From an uncultured Prevotellaceae bacterium (GTDB lineage: Bacteria; Bacteroidota; Bacteroidia; Bacteroidales; Bacteroidaceae): a stretch of DNA of 64,000 bases. This document shows, piece by piece, positions 51,777 to 61,474 of this stretch. Made by a program: the position numbers and the translations under genes. The notes below the pieces were generated by a model that worked only from the letters and a program-made list of their open reading frames with translations, ran no database searches and was not told the DNA's origin. Location: the NCBI GenBank assembly GCA_900318995.1, contig ONMR01000006.1, forward strand, positions 89,324 to 153,323, in the 5' to 3' direction. Within the stretch, counting starts at the first letter, position 1; the number at the start of each line of letters is the position of its first letter.

Positions 51777-52187
51777 ATGTCAGTTAACAAAGTAATTTTG
51801 ATTGGAAACGTTGGTAAGGATCCGGATGTGAGATATCTGGACAACCATGTTTGTGTCGCTAATCTAACCCTTGCCACTACAGAACGCGGTTACACAGCCC
51901 AGAACGGTACCCAGGTGCCGGATCGTACGGAATGGCACAACCTCGTTTTCTGGAGAGGTCTAGCCGAGACCGTTGAAAAATACGTTCACAAAGGTGACAA
52001 ACTCTACATCGAGGGTAATATCCGGAACCGTAGCTATGATGACCAGAACGGTGTGAAACGTTACGTGACGGAGATTTTCGTCGATTCCATGGAAATGATG
52101 TCATCAAAGTCCCAGCCCAGGGGTGATTCGCGTCAGGACTCAGTTCCCTCGCAACCGGAAACCGGAAACTCCGGCGCTCCATTCTAA
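51777..52187 (+). CDS. ssb: Single-stranded DNA-binding protein
   Basis: A 136-residue SSB. The OB fold occupies residues 1-108: MSVNKVILIGNVGKDPDVRYLDN, ANLTLATTERGY, TEWHNLVFWRGLAETVEKYVHKGDKLYIEGNIRNRSYDDQNGVKRYVTEIFVDSMEMM. The tail is short and ends PETGNSGAPF, without the acidic DDDxPF tip through which SSB recruits partner enzymes, though the terminal Pro-Phe is kept. The start is ATG 51777, 30 bases after the promoter. gldE follows closely. mutY, often found beside this gene in Bacteroides, is not here. Confidence 0.95.
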   Translation: MSVNKVILIGNVGKDPDVRYLDNHVCVANLTLATTERGYTAQNGTQVPDRTEWHNLVFWRGLAETVEKYVHKGDKLYIEGNIRNRSYDDQNGVKRYVTEIFVDSMEMMSSKSQPRGDSRQDSVPSQPETGNSGAPF

Positions 52188-52254
52188 TTAAAGAGAAAGC
52201 ATTATAGAAACCTTATTATTATTGATTTCAGGAACTGCGGCCCGGGGGGCTGTC

Positions 52255-53553
52255 ATGTTCAATGCTCCTACAGCGGGGTCTGTCATCGCTATGGTGACGG
52301 CCCTGCTTCTTTTGGCCTTGTCAGGTTTCGTCTCAGCATCCGAGACGTCTTTCTTTTCACTTTCGCCCGAAGAACTCAAGAGATTATCCCAGGACAACAG
52401 TTTCCGTGGCCGTAAGGCTTCCGTGCTTCTGTCTGATTCCGAGCGTCTGCTTGCCACGATCCTGACTGCCAACAATCTTGTCAATGTTGCTATCATCCTT
52501 CTCCTGGACCTGGCTTTTGCGCAGATGCTGGTTTTCAGCGCCGAGTGGGCCGAATTCCTGGTCCTGACGGTTATCCTGACATTCATACTGCTCCTCTTCG
52601 GTGAAATAATACCCAAATTGTATTCGGCGCACAATTCTCTTCCTTTCAGCCTTAAGGCGGCGCCTCTCCTTTCGGTGCTTACCGTACTGCTCCGGCCAGT
52701 GTCGTCTCTGCTGATGCGTTCCAAGGTGTTGTCCGATCATGTCCAGTCCAAGAATAATTACAACATTTCGGTGGATCAGCTGGAACACGCTCTGGAACTT
52801 ACCGACTCGGAGGATATACAGGATGAGCAACAGCTGCTGGAAGGAGTGATACGCTTCGGCGATGAAACGGTAGTGGATATAATGACATCCCGAATTGACA
52901 TGATAATGCTGGATGTAAAGGCCAGTTACGGAGATGTGATAAAATGCATCCGCGAGAACTTCTATTCCAGAGTTCCGGTCTATTCCGGAACATCAGATAA
53001 CATTAAGGGAATTCTTTACATTAAAGACCTTCTTCCGTACCTTGAGAAGGGTGACGGATTCAGATGGCAGTCACTTATAAGACCGGCTTTCTTTGTGCCC
53101 GAAACGCGCAAGATAGATGACCTTCTCCATGATTTTCAGACAGGCAGGATCCATATGGCAATCGTGGTCGACGAGTTCGGAGGCACATCCGGCCTGGTCA
53201 CACTCGAGGATGTGATTGAGGAGATACTCGGTGAAATCAATGATGAGTTTGACGATGATTCGGTGGCTTACCGCAAGACAGGTCCGGATACATATGTCTT
53301 TGAGGGTAAGACGCTGCTTTCGGATTTCTTCAAGGTCATAGGACTTGATGAGGATGATTATTCGGAGTTTGTGGGCGAGGCGGATACCCTTGCCGGTTTC
53401 CTTCTGGAACTTAAGGGTGATTTCCCCAAAAAGGATGAGGAACTGGTATGCAAAGACCTGGTGTTCAAGGTCATGGAAAAGAAGGAGAGACGCCTTTCCG
53501 GCATTCGCGTAACAGTCAGACGCCAGGAACAGCACTCAGGCAGGGAGGAGTGA
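52255..53553 (+). CDS. gldE: GldE-like CNNM/CBS-domain membrane protein
   Basis: A 432-residue protein of the HlyC/CorC (CNNM) family. The N-terminal DUF21 membrane domain has about four hydrophobic segments (ALLLLALSGFVSASETSFFSLSPEEL; LFGEIIPKLYSAHN). Two CBS domains follow (VVDIMTSRIDMIMLD; MAIVVDEFGGTSGLVTLEDVIEEILGEI), then a CorC_HlyC domain. In gliding Bacteroidetes GldE works with GldD; gldD is not visible here, and relatives are thought to act in ion transport. The start is uncertain: ATG 52255 is the first ATG, but the frame is open from 52192 and a TTG at 52222 would give a longer N-terminus. Confidence 0.88.
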   Translation: MFNAPTAGSVIAMVTALLLLALSGFVSASETSFFSLSPEELKRLSQDNSFRGRKASVLLSDSERLLATILTANNLVNVAIILLLDLAFAQMLVFSAEWAEFLVLTVILTFILLLFGEIIPKLYSAHNSLPFSLKAAPLLSVLTVLLRPVSSLLMRSKVLSDHVQSKNNYNISVDQLEHALELTDSEDIQDEQQLLEGVIRFGDETVVDIMTSRIDMIMLDVKASYGDVIKCIRENFYSRVPVYSGTSDNIKGILYIKDLLPYLEKGDGFRWQSLIRPAFFVPETRKIDDLLHDFQTGRIHMAIVVDEFGGTSGLVTLEDVIEEILGEINDEFDDDSVAYRKTGPDTYVFEGKTLLSDFFKVIGLDEDDYSEFVGEADTLAGFLLELKGDFPKKDEELVCKDLVFKVMEKKERRLSGIRVTVRRQEQHSGREE

Positions 53554-53581
53554 CCCGAATATTCCTCTCCTAAAATACGTA

Positions 53582-53595
53582 CGCCCGCGTGGGCG
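53582..53595 (+). terminator. Possible terminator after gldE
   Basis: CGCCC-GCGT-GGGCG is a 5-bp GC stem-loop 28 bases after the gldE stop, followed by the T-rich ATTGTTATATTTTT. Short but well placed. Confidence 0.45.
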
Positions 53596-53602
53596 ATTGT
53601 TA

Positions 53603-53621
53603 TATTTTTGTACTATATTTG
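53603..53621 (+). promoter_or_regulatory. Candidate -7 boxes of the lipoprotein/DUF5723 pair
   Basis: Two matches to TAnnTTTG lie close together: TATTTTTG (53603-53610) and TATATTTG (53614-53621), 50-68 bases before the ATG at 53671. Which is used cannot be told; the spacing to a TTG is not ideal for either. Confidence 0.5.
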
Positions 53622-53670
53622 CACAAAAATACAATTCCACACTTAACTCAACCAAATCCCAATACTGTTT

Positions 53671-56600
53671 ATGGAAAAAAGCAAAAAATCATTGGTATTG
53701 GGCGGTATCATCGCAGCTTTCTGCCTTGGTTCATGCCTTAAGACGACTAATGAACTTGACCTTGACAAGGAAATTAGTCTTGACATGCAGATCGGCCCCG
53801 GTGGCCTGACTATACCTCTGGGTAGTCTTGATACCCTATATCTTGATTCACTCATTAAAGTAGACGGTGATGAATCCGTTCTGGATACCCTGTATGACGG
53901 GTTGTACGGATTCACTATGGACGGCGATATCGATAAGGTTACCGTCAGTATCGGTGATGTAACCATAAACATCCCCAAGCCTGAGATAGATGAGATAACA
54001 GCAAGCTTTGACCAGACCGATGTGGATGACATCACGATTGATGAGAAGTCACAGAACAGCACGATCAAGATATCGTCGGTTAACCTCTCTTCCATCAATG
54101 ACCAGCTTCCTACTCCTTTCAGCAGTTTCCGTACCGATCCCATATTGGTGCCGGTAGTCCCCGGAATACCTATCGCTAATCCTCTGACAAGTCAGAATTT
54201 CATAGAACTGGTAATCCCTGACCAGTCAGTGAATGTTGAGTTCAACTATACACTTCCGGAAGACGTGTCCAGCATCAACAGGATCATCTTTGGCCCGGAA
54301 AACACGGATAAGGGTCAGACCATAAACCTTAATGTTGACCTGGCAAGCGTGTTCGCCATTACAGATTCTCCTGATATAACTCTGGAAACCCTTCAGATAA
54401 CCTTCCCGTCCAATTTCTATCTCTCCAAGAGCAGTGCCCTGGACAACTATCTCAAGAATGGAGACATTTCCATAAGCGGAACGGTATTCAGCATAAACAA
54501 TGCCAAGGTTAACAATGAGGCCTTCACTGCAGGTAATTATGTATTGCCTATTTCACTGGTAGTTGATTCGGCCGACTTCAAGGATTACATCGTCAATGAA
54601 GATGATAAGCTTAAGGTCAAGTATAAGCAGGATATCGGCTATAAGTTGTCGATCAGGCTTTCTGGAACATCTACAGCAACGGGTAACAAAAACATTTATG
54701 TAGATGTAAGCATGAACGATAAGCTCCAGATGAGGGATTTCTATGTTGACACCAAACAGAAAGACCTGTCCCTTCCTTCCGGAAATGTTGAATCGTCATA
54801 CAAGGTAACCGGTCTGGACAATCTCTCAAAGGTTAACTATATTGAGTTCGAGGAGTCACAGAGCATCCTGAACCTTTCTCTCTCTGATTTCGACATCAAT
54901 CCATTTGAATTTGCAGAAAACAGTGCCATCAGGCTTCAACTCCCGTTGGGCTTTGTGTTCGTCAGGAACCCGGACGGCAAGATCTATGTAGACAATGAAG
55001 CTGTAGGACAATGGGTCGAGAACAGCAATATCCTGGAAATCTGGCCCGGTTACGCCAAAGGCAAGACCATGCAGCTCGCTGTCAGCAGACTCGATATATA
55101 CAAGACCGTCGATGAAGTCAGCAAATCCATTGATCTCAACAATGATGTAAACTATAGCGGAAGCATTAGCATAGCAGCCAAGACAAACCTGGACAAGAGT
55201 GCTCTCGATGCTCTCACGGATAAGGATATCAATTTCAAGGTTTGGGGTAGCTTCAAGGTTAAGAACGCCAATGTCGAGACCTCCAGGATAGAAACGGAGT
55301 TCAATGAGAGCACGACATTCTCCATTGATGAGGAGATAGACCAGGCATTGGTCGAGCTGAACAGCATAAGCCTTACCCAACCGGCCGGCGCTTACCTGCA
55401 GCTCAAGTTCCAGGGCATCCCTGAAACCATCTCCAAGATGACTTTCTCAAACGTGACAATGGTATTCCCCGATTTCATTCTCATCAGGTATACCGGAAAT
55501 GACCATAGGATAAGAATTAATCAGGACACCCTGTTCATCAACGGAGACCTGTATAAGGATGAATTCCTTGATGAGAGTGACGGATTCCAGTTGAGCGGCC
55601 TTCAGATAGAGGGCATGGAGTTCAAGAATCCCCTGATTATCGAGGACAGCCGTATCAAGCTGACAGACAGTGTCAAGATAAGCGGAGGAGTCTTAGTCGG
55701 CAACCAGCTTATCAACAGTGAGGAAATGAAGGAGATCAAGGTAACTCCCACCATTGATTTTGACCCTGTAGTGGTCAAGTCCATTGTCGGAAAGGTCAAT
55801 CCTGCCATTGACGACGTTCATGAGGAGGTGGACCTTGACCTGGGCGATGACCTGGATTTCATTCAGAATAAGGACAACCGTCTGATGTTGAGCGATCCGC
55901 AGATTACCATCAGCATCAACAGCACGGTTACAGTTCCTATCAACCTGAATCTCTCACTTTCATCAAAGGATTCCAATGGACTTCCCATAGCCGAGAACAT
56001 AACTCCAGACAATGGGGTGATCAGGCTCGAAAAGTGCGGTCTTGATGTAGAGAGCCGTAATACTACAATCATCATCTATAAGAATGACAGGGTTGTTCCG
56101 CAGTCAGATGACACCGTCTATGTGCGTATGAGCCGTCTGTCAGACCTTATGTCATCCATACCCGATAAGATATCGTTCGACCTAACAGCCCAGGTGGACC
56201 AGTCCGAGGAGCATTACGTTGACCTGACCCGCGAGTTGTCAGTATCGGGAAGTTACAAGGTTTCCGTACCTCTTTCGTTCGACAGCCTGTACATAGAGTA
56301 TTCGGATACTATCTCAGACCTTGCCAAGAGCCTGGAGGATGTAGCCGATAAGATCGAGGCCACCGAGCTTAAGCTTCTGGCAGACCTGGAGAACACTATA
56401 CCTCTGGGAGTTACACTAAAGGCCAAGGCTTTGGACAAGAATGATAAGGAAATAAGCGGCATCAGTATCGCTTCGTGCGTGATTGCACCGGGAAGCCCGA
56501 GCATAACCAAGTCCACCATGACCCTTGACGTGAATGTCAGGAAGGGGGCTCTCGAAAAGCTTGAGTCGATCGTATTCACTGCCGAATGCCAGTCGGGCGA

Positions 56601-56706
56601 CGGAAGCACCAGCATACAGAAAGGACAGTGGCTCTGGATCAAGAAGGTGCGTTTACAGTTGCCCGAAGGCCTCAAGGTTGACCTGACAGAAAAAAAAGAT
56701 AAATAA
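53671..56706 (+). CDS. Large beta-rich lipoprotein of unknown function
   Basis: A 1011-residue exported lipoprotein (signal SLVLGGIIAAFCLGSC, Cys22). I do not recognise a named family. The whole chain is built of short Ser/Asp/Thr/Ile-rich segments like KVTVSIGDVTINIPKPEID, TGLDNLSKVNYIEFEES and KISGGVLVGNQLI, suggesting several tandem beta-sandwich or beta-helix domains. Conserved-looking openings recur, such as DLDKEISLDMQIGPGGLTIPLGSLDTLYLDSLIK. No catalytic motif stands out; it is rich in acidic residues. It lies 21 bases upstream of a DUF5723 outer-membrane barrel and is probably its partner at the cell surface or periplasm. A structural or adhesive role is a guess. Confidence 0.75.
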   Translation: MEKSKKSLVLGGIIAAFCLGSCLKTTNELDLDKEISLDMQIGPGGLTIPLGSLDTLYLDSLIKVDGDESVLDTLYDGLYGFTMDGDIDKVTVSIGDVTINIPKPEIDEITASFDQTDVDDITIDEKSQNSTIKISSVNLSSINDQLPTPFSSFRTDPILVPVVPGIPIANPLTSQNFIELVIPDQSVNVEFNYTLPEDVSSINRIIFGPENTDKGQTINLNVDLASVFAITDSPDITLETLQITFPSNFYLSKSSALDNYLKNGDISISGTVFSINNAKVNNEAFTAGNYVLPISLVVDSADFKDYIVNEDDKLKVKYKQDIGYKLSIRLSGTSTATGNKNIYVDVSMNDKLQMRDFYVDTKQKDLSLPSGNVESSYKVTGLDNLSKVNYIEFEESQSILNLSLSDFDINPFEFAENSAIRLQLPLGFVFVRNPDGKIYVDNEAVGQWVENSNILEIWPGYAKGKTMQLAVSRLDIYKTVDEVSKSIDLNNDVNYSGSISIAAKTNLDKSALDALTDKDINFKVWGSFKVKNANVETSRIETEFNESTTFSIDEEIDQALVELNSISLTQPAGAYLQLKFQGIPETISKMTFSNVTMVFPDFILIRYTGNDHRIRINQDTLFINGDLYKDEFLDESDGFQLSGLQIEGMEFKNPLIIEDSRIKLTDSVKISGGVLVGNQLINSEEMKEIKVTPTIDFDPVVVKSIVGKVNPAIDDVHEEVDLDLGDDLDFIQNKDNRLMLSDPQITISINSTVTVPINLNLSLSSKDSNGLPIAENITPDNGVIRLEKCGLDVESRNTTIIIYKNDRVVPQSDDTVYVRMSRLSDLMSSIPDKISFDLTAQVDQSEEHYVDLTRELSVSGSYKVSVPLSFDSLYIEYSDTISDLAKSLEDVADKIEATELKLLADLENTIPLGVTLKAKALDKNDKEISGISIASCVIAPGSPSITKSTMTLDVNVRKGALEKLESIVFTAECQSGDGSTSIQKGQWLWIKKVRLQLPEGLKVDLTEKKDK

Positions 56707-56727
56707 CCATCAAACAGTGATACAGTT

Positions 56728-58134
56728 ATGAAAAAGCATATTGTAAGAAAATCGTTCATGGCAGTTTCAATGCTGCTGCTCACTGTAGCTGCCTCGGCAC
56801 AGAGTTCCAGCTCCGGTTATTTCCTGGAAGGATTCAGTCAGCGTTATCAGCTCAACCCCGCTTTGACTCCGGACCGCAATGTATTTGTCTCTATACCTGT
56901 CCTGAGCAACATTCAGGTGGATATGCAGAGTTCCGTAGGTCTGGCCAATTTCCTTTATGAATCCAAGTCCAAGCCCGGAATGCTTACCACATTCATGAGC
57001 CCGGACGTCGATGCCAAGACATTCCTGGATGCTATGCCCAAGGCCGCCCAGCTCAATGTCGGACTCAATATGGATATCCTTTCGGTGGGTGTGGGCTCAA
57101 AGAATAGCTTTACCACATTCAATATGAAGCTCCGCAACAAGGAACAGGTCAGTCTCCCCAAGGAGTTGTTCGGATTCATGAAAGCCAGCCTGGCCGAGGG
57201 GGACTATCTCATTGAGAACACCAATATCAACTCTATAACCTATCTGGAGACATCCCTGACACACTCTCATAAGATAGGCGATAATCTTAGTATAGGTGCC
57301 GACCTCAAGTTCCTGGAAGGTATGGCTTATGCCGATTTCACCATCGATGAGATTGATGCCAGACTTCATGGCGATGAATGGCTTGTCAAGTCAAACGGAA
57401 CCTTAAAGGGTTCCATTCCCGCAGTCGAGTATAAGCTGGATCCCGAGACCCAGACTTTTGATGGAGTTGAAACTGTCGATGAGATCAATGCCAACATTGT
57501 CCCCAAGAGTTACGGATTTGCCGTCGATCTTGGCGCAGAGTATGATTTCAAGGACCTTGTGGAAGGCCTCAAGGTATCGGCAGCCATCACAGATATAGGT
57601 TTCATCAACTGGTCAAACCTGAATACCTTCGCCACCAATAACAACGAGTATGTTAAGTTCGAGGGATTCAACAACTATGATATCGAAGGTGACAACAACG
57701 ATGAAACCCTGGATCAGATAACCGATGATTTCAACGATATGGTAAAACTCTACCAGACAGGTTCTGTCAACGGTAAGGAGAAGGTGATGCTTGACGCCAC
57801 ATGCAGACTGGGTGCCGAGTATGCACTTCCTTTCGTGGATTGGATTTCATTCGGCGAGTTGTTTACATACCGTACCGGTCTTTGGCCGTATGCCGAGTCA
57901 CGCACATCAATCTGCCTTTCACCCTGCGGATGGTTTGACATGACCGGAAACGCTGTACTGTCAAGTATGGGTTCATCTATGGGTCTTCTCTTCAACCTTC
58001 ACCCCAGGGGAATCAATTTCTTCCTGGCTATTGACAAGCTTAAGGCGGAGTTCAACCCTCAGTTTATTCCACTCCATGATTTCGGCCTCAATTTCAGCTT
58101 TGGTCTGAATCTGGCATTCGGCAAGAAAGATTAG
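56728..58134 (+). CDS. DUF5723 family outer-membrane protein
   Basis: A 468-residue protein with a signal peptide ending ASAQ. The body has the alternating aromatic/hydrophobic strands of an outer-membrane barrel: GYFLEGFSQRYQLNPALTPDRNVFVSIPVLSNIQVDMQS near the N-terminus and FSFGLNLAFGKKD at the end, with a terminal Phe-rich strand. The NPALTP segment is common to the PorV/FadL-like and DUF5723 groups. Function is unknown. Linkage to the 1011-residue lipoprotein suggests the two act together in the outer membrane. LysE family gene follows after four bases. Confidence 0.82.
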   Translation: MKKHIVRKSFMAVSMLLLTVAASAQSSSSGYFLEGFSQRYQLNPALTPDRNVFVSIPVLSNIQVDMQSSVGLANFLYESKSKPGMLTTFMSPDVDAKTFLDAMPKAAQLNVGLNMDILSVGVGSKNSFTTFNMKLRNKEQVSLPKELFGFMKASLAEGDYLIENTNINSITYLETSLTHSHKIGDNLSIGADLKFLEGMAYADFTIDEIDARLHGDEWLVKSNGTLKGSIPAVEYKLDPETQTFDGVETVDEINANIVPKSYGFAVDLGAEYDFKDLVEGLKVSAAITDIGFINWSNLNTFATNNNEYVKFEGFNNYDIEGDNNDETLDQITDDFNDMVKLYQTGSVNGKEKVMLDATCRLGAEYALPFVDWISFGELFTYRTGLWPYAESRTSICLSPCGWFDMTGNAVLSSMGSSMGLLFNLHPRGINFFLAIDKLKAEFNPQFIPLHDFGLNFSFGLNLAFGKKD

Positions 58135-58138
58135 ATAG

Positions 58139-58786
58139 ATGATAGAAATTTCCATCTTTGAGATAGTTCTCAAAGGAATGGCGATAGGTTTTCTGGCAGC
58201 AGCCCCGGCGGGACCGTCGGGGGTGCTTGTCATACAGAGAACACTCAACAAAGGCCGTTGGAAGGGATTCCTTACCGGTCTCGGAGTCTCTGTGAGTGAC
58301 GCAATATATATTTTCATCACCATGATGTGCCTGTCTCTGGTTCTCAGTTATCTGGAGAATCCGGACGTGGCTCTGGTGGTGAAACTGGCAGGATGTGCAC
58401 TGCTTCTGGTGTTCGGCATAACCACTGTCCGCAACAATCCCCTTGCCAAGTCAAAGGATGTGGCAGTAAAGAAAGAATCGCTTGGGCAGTTTACCCTGAC
58501 CGGATTCCTGGTGGCTATAGTGAACCCGTTGGTGGTTTTTTTCTATATGGGCCTGTTTGCATTCTTCTCACTTCCGGTGGATGATTTCGGTACAAGCCTT
58601 AAGATGGAGACTTACGCATCTGTCCTTCTGGGTGATGTCTGCTGGTGGTTCACCCTGTCATATGTAATAAACAAGTTGCGCAACCGCTTTGATCTGCGCG
58701 GTCTTTGGATGATAAACAGGATTCTGGGAACCATACTCATAACCGCGGCAGTAGGATGGTGCACACTGATACTGATAAAGTTATAG
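58139..58786 (+). CDS. LysE family amino-acid exporter-like protein
   Basis: A 215-residue membrane protein with about six hydrophobic segments. GFLAAAPAGPSGVLVIQRTLNKGRWKGFLTGLGVSVSDAIYIFI (about 17-60) is the LysE/RhtB signature (GPxxxxxxxxxxxGxxxGxxxGxGxxxxD), and GFLVAIVNPLVVFFY is the second. Members export amino acids such as lysine, threonine or homoserine lactones; the substrate here is unknown. It begins four bases after the DUF5723 gene and ends one base before the DUF4924 gene, in a group kept together in Bacteroides-type genomes. Confidence 0.9.
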   Translation: MIEISIFEIVLKGMAIGFLAAAPAGPSGVLVIQRTLNKGRWKGFLTGLGVSVSDAIYIFITMMCLSLVLSYLENPDVALVVKLAGCALLLVFGITTVRNNPLAKSKDVAVKKESLGQFTLTGFLVAIVNPLVVFFYMGLFAFFSLPVDDFGTSLKMETYASVLLGDVCWWFTLSYVINKLRNRFDLRGLWMINRILGTILITAAVGWCTLILIKL

Positions 58787-58787
58787 A

Positions 58788-59333
58788 ATGTTTGTCCAAG
58801 AGGATTTAAGAAATAAGAATATAGCCGAATATCTGCTCTATATGTGGCAGGTTGAGGATGTTATACGTGCAGCCGGCCTGGACAGCGACCGCCTGTATGA
58901 AACCGTTATTAAAGGCAGCGGACGCAGTGAGTCCGATATGCATAAGTGGAAACAGTGGTATGATGACCTGATAGCCATGATGTATGCCGAGGGCAAGACC
59001 GGGAGCGGTCATCTGCAGGTCAATGAGAACGTGCTCATGTTGCTGGAGGATCTTCATGCCCGTTTGCTGGACTCCCACAAGCAACAGGAGTATAAGGACC
59101 TTTACTATAGGGCTTTGCCATTTATTGTAGAGTTCCGCGCCAGGAACCATGAGCAGCAGAATGATGAGTTGCGTGACTGTTTCAATCTGCTGTATGGAGT
59201 ATGGATGCTCAAGCTGCAGAACAAGCCGGTGAGCAGTGCCACGACTCAAGCCGTTACGGCTATATCGGCATTCATCGGTAAACTGGCGCAACTCTACAAA
59301 GAGGATAAGGCCGGTCAGTTGGATTTGGATTGA
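58788..59333 (+). CDS. DUF4924 family protein
   Basis: A 181-residue, mainly helical cytoplasmic protein of unknown function. [28 protein letters not shown] at the start and [30 protein letters not shown] in the middle match the family found between LysE and prfC in Bacteroidetes. No enzymatic motif is visible. One base separates it from the LysE gene, and its stop is next to the prfC start. Confidence 0.82.
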   Translation: MFVQEDLRNKNIAEYLLYMWQVEDVIRAAGLDSDRLYETVIKGSGRSESDMHKWKQWYDDLIAMMYAEGKTGSGHLQVNENVLMLLEDLHARLLDSHKQQEYKDLYYRALPFIVEFRARNHEQQNDELRDCFNLLYGVWMLKLQNKPVSSATTQAVTAISAFIGKLAQLYKEDKAGQLDLD

Positions 59334-59335
59334 TT

Positions 59336-60901
59336 ATGGAAGAGATAAACAGACGTAGAACATTTGCGATAGTATCGCACCCCGATGCCGGTAAGACTAC
59401 GCTTACCGAGAAGTTCCTGCTGTTCGGCGGCCAGATTCAGGTGGCCGGCGCGGTCAAGTCAAACAAGATCCGCAAGACAGCAACATCCGACTGGATGGAT
59501 ATTGAGAAACAGCGTGGAATATCAGTGACTACATCGGTCATGGAGTTTGATTATGAAGGTTACAAGATAAACATCCTTGATACCCCCGGTCACCAGGATT
59601 TTGCCGAGGATACGTTCCGCACGCTGACCGCTGTAGACAGTGTCATCATTGTCATTGACAGTGCCAAGGGCGTAGAGCTGCAGACCCGCCGCCTCATGGA
59701 GGTTTGCCGTATGCGCAAGACTCCGGTAATTGTCTTTGTAAACAAGCTGGACCGTGAGGGTAATGACCCGTTTGATCTGCTTGACGAGCTGGAAGAGGAA
59801 TTGCAGATTCACGTGCGCCCCTTAAGCTGGCCTATAGAGAAAGGAGCCCGATTCAAGGGCGTTTACAATATTTATGAGCAGAAACTGGATCTCTTTACAC
59901 CCGATAAGCAGAAAGTGACCGAGAAGGTCCAGGTTGATATAAACAGCACAGACCTTGAGACCAGGGTGGGAGAGCGTGAGGCACAGAAACTTCGCTCTGA
60001 CCTGGAACTGATTGACGGTGTATATGAGCCCTTTGACCGTCAGCAGTACCTTAGCGGAGAACTTGCTCCGGTATTCTTTGGTTCGGCCCTGAACAACTTC
60101 GGTGTGCAGGAACTGCTCAACTGCTTTGTCCAGATTGCGCCCAGTCCGCGTCCCACGCAGGCATTGGAGCGTATGGTCAATCCCGAGGACAGCAAGTTCA
60201 CCGGATTCATATTCAAGATAACCGCCAATATCGATCCCAACCACCGCTCATCGGTAGCCTTCTGCAAGGTCTGCTCGGGACGTTTTCAGCGTAACGAGCC
60301 GTACTATCACGTACGCTTGGACAAGACATTCCGTTTCTCGTCGCCAACCCAGTTTATGGCGCAGCGCAAGAGCACCATCGAGGAGGCCTGGCCCGGCGAT
60401 ATAATAGGCCTTCCGGATACCGGAAACTTCAAGATAGGCGATACGCTAACTCAGGGAGAGAAACTCCACTTCAAGGGTCTGCCCAGTTTCTCGCCCGAGA
60501 TGTTCAAGTACATTGAGAACGCCGATCCCATGCGCGCCAAGCAGCTTGCCAAGGGCATTGACCAGCTTATGGGTGAGGGCGTTGCCCAGATGTTCGTGAG
60601 TCAGTTCAACGGCCGCAAACTCATCGGCACCGTAGGCCAGCTTCAGTTTGAGGTCATCCAGTACCGTCTGGAACATGAGTACAATGCCATATGCCGTTGG
60701 GAGCCGGCCAGCCTCTACAAGGCTTGCTGGATAGAGAGCGACGATGAGGCAGAGCTGGAGGCGTTCAAGAAGCGCAAGTACCAGTTCATGGCCACCGATA
60801 TGGAAGGACGTGACGTATTCCTGGCCGACAGCGGCTATGTGCTGCAGATGGCCCAGATAGACTTTAAGCATATCAAGTTCCACTTTACAAGTGAGTTCTA
60901 G
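59336..60901 (+). CDS. prfC: Peptide chain release factor 3
   Basis: A 521-residue translational GTPase that recycles RF1/RF2 after termination. The P-loop is [13 protein letters not shown], the switch-II motif is [15 protein letters not shown], and NKLD (VNKLDREG) gives guanine specificity. [23 protein letters not shown] is the switch-I region characteristic of RF3. Domains II and III follow ([38 protein letters not shown]). The start chosen is ATG 59336 ([10 protein letters not shown]), since the codon at 59330 is TTG. tsaC starts with no gap. Confidence 0.96.
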   Translation: MEEINRRRTFAIVSHPDAGKTTLTEKFLLFGGQIQVAGAVKSNKIRKTATSDWMDIEKQRGISVTTSVMEFDYEGYKINILDTPGHQDFAEDTFRTLTAVDSVIIVIDSAKGVELQTRRLMEVCRMRKTPVIVFVNKLDREGNDPFDLLDELEEELQIHVRPLSWPIEKGARFKGVYNIYEQKLDLFTPDKQKVTEKVQVDINSTDLETRVGEREAQKLRSDLELIDGVYEPFDRQQYLSGELAPVFFGSALNNFGVQELLNCFVQIAPSPRPTQALERMVNPEDSKFTGFIFKITANIDPNHRSSVAFCKVCSGRFQRNEPYYHVRLDKTFRFSSPTQFMAQRKSTIEEAWPGDIIGLPDTGNFKIGDTLTQGEKLHFKGLPSFSPEMFKYIENADPMRAKQLAKGIDQLMGEGVAQMFVSQFNGRKLIGTVGQLQFEVIQYRLEHEYNAICRWEPASLYKACWIESDDEAELEAFKKRKYQFMATDMEGRDVFLADSGYVLQMAQIDFKHIKFHFTSEF

Positions 60902-61474
60902 ATGAAAGAGTATATAGAGGATGTAAAGAAGGCTGTAGAGATAATGCGCGGTGGCGGCATAATCCTTTATCCCACTGATACAATCTGGGGGATAGGATGC
61001 GATGCCTCAAACTCCGCAGCCGTTCGCCGTATCTTTGAACTAAAGCGCCGAAGTGACAGTAAGTCGATGCTTTCTCTCATCGATTCCGATGCCAAACTGG
61101 GTTATTACGTTCCGGACATCCCGGATGTTGCGTATGACCTTATGGACCTGTCTGAAAAGCCCCTCACCATCATCTATGACAATGTGCGCCATATGGCACC
61201 CGAACTCATTGCCGATGACGGCAGTGCGGGCATACGTATCACCCGTGAGGAGTTTTCACGTGAACTTTGCCGCCGAATGGGAGGGGCGGTTGTGTCCACA
61301 TCGGCCAATATAAGCGGCCAACCGTCGGCAGCCAATTTCAGTGAGATATCTGAGGATATAAAGAGTGGTGTGGATTATATTGTTGAATACCGCCGTGATG
61401 AACAGACCCGCTCGGTTGCGTCAAGTATCATCAAACTTGGCAGCGGCGGATTGGTAAAAGTTATCAGAGAGTGA
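60902..61474 (+). CDS. tsaC: L-threonylcarbamoyladenylate synthase (Sua5/YciO/YrdC)
   Basis: A 190-residue enzyme making threonylcarbamoyl-AMP from threonine, bicarbonate and ATP, the first step of t6A modification of tRNAs that read ANN codons. GGGIILYPTDTIWGIGCDASN (about 18-38) is the YrdC signature, with KRRSDSKSMLSL and VVSTSANISGQPS (S-T-S-A-N) as further landmarks. It lacks the Sua5 C-terminal domain, so it is the short TsaC form. Start ATG 60902, directly after the prfC stop; its stop overlaps the ClC start. Confidence 0.94.
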   Translation: MKEYIEDVKKAVEIMRGGGIILYPTDTIWGIGCDASNSAAVRRIFELKRRSDSKSMLSLIDSDAKLGYYVPDIPDVAYDLMDLSEKPLTIIYDNVRHMAPELIADDGSAGIRITREEFSRELCRRMGGAVVSTSANISGQPSAANFSEISEDIKSGVDYIVEYRRDEQTRSVASSIIKLGSGGLVKVIRE

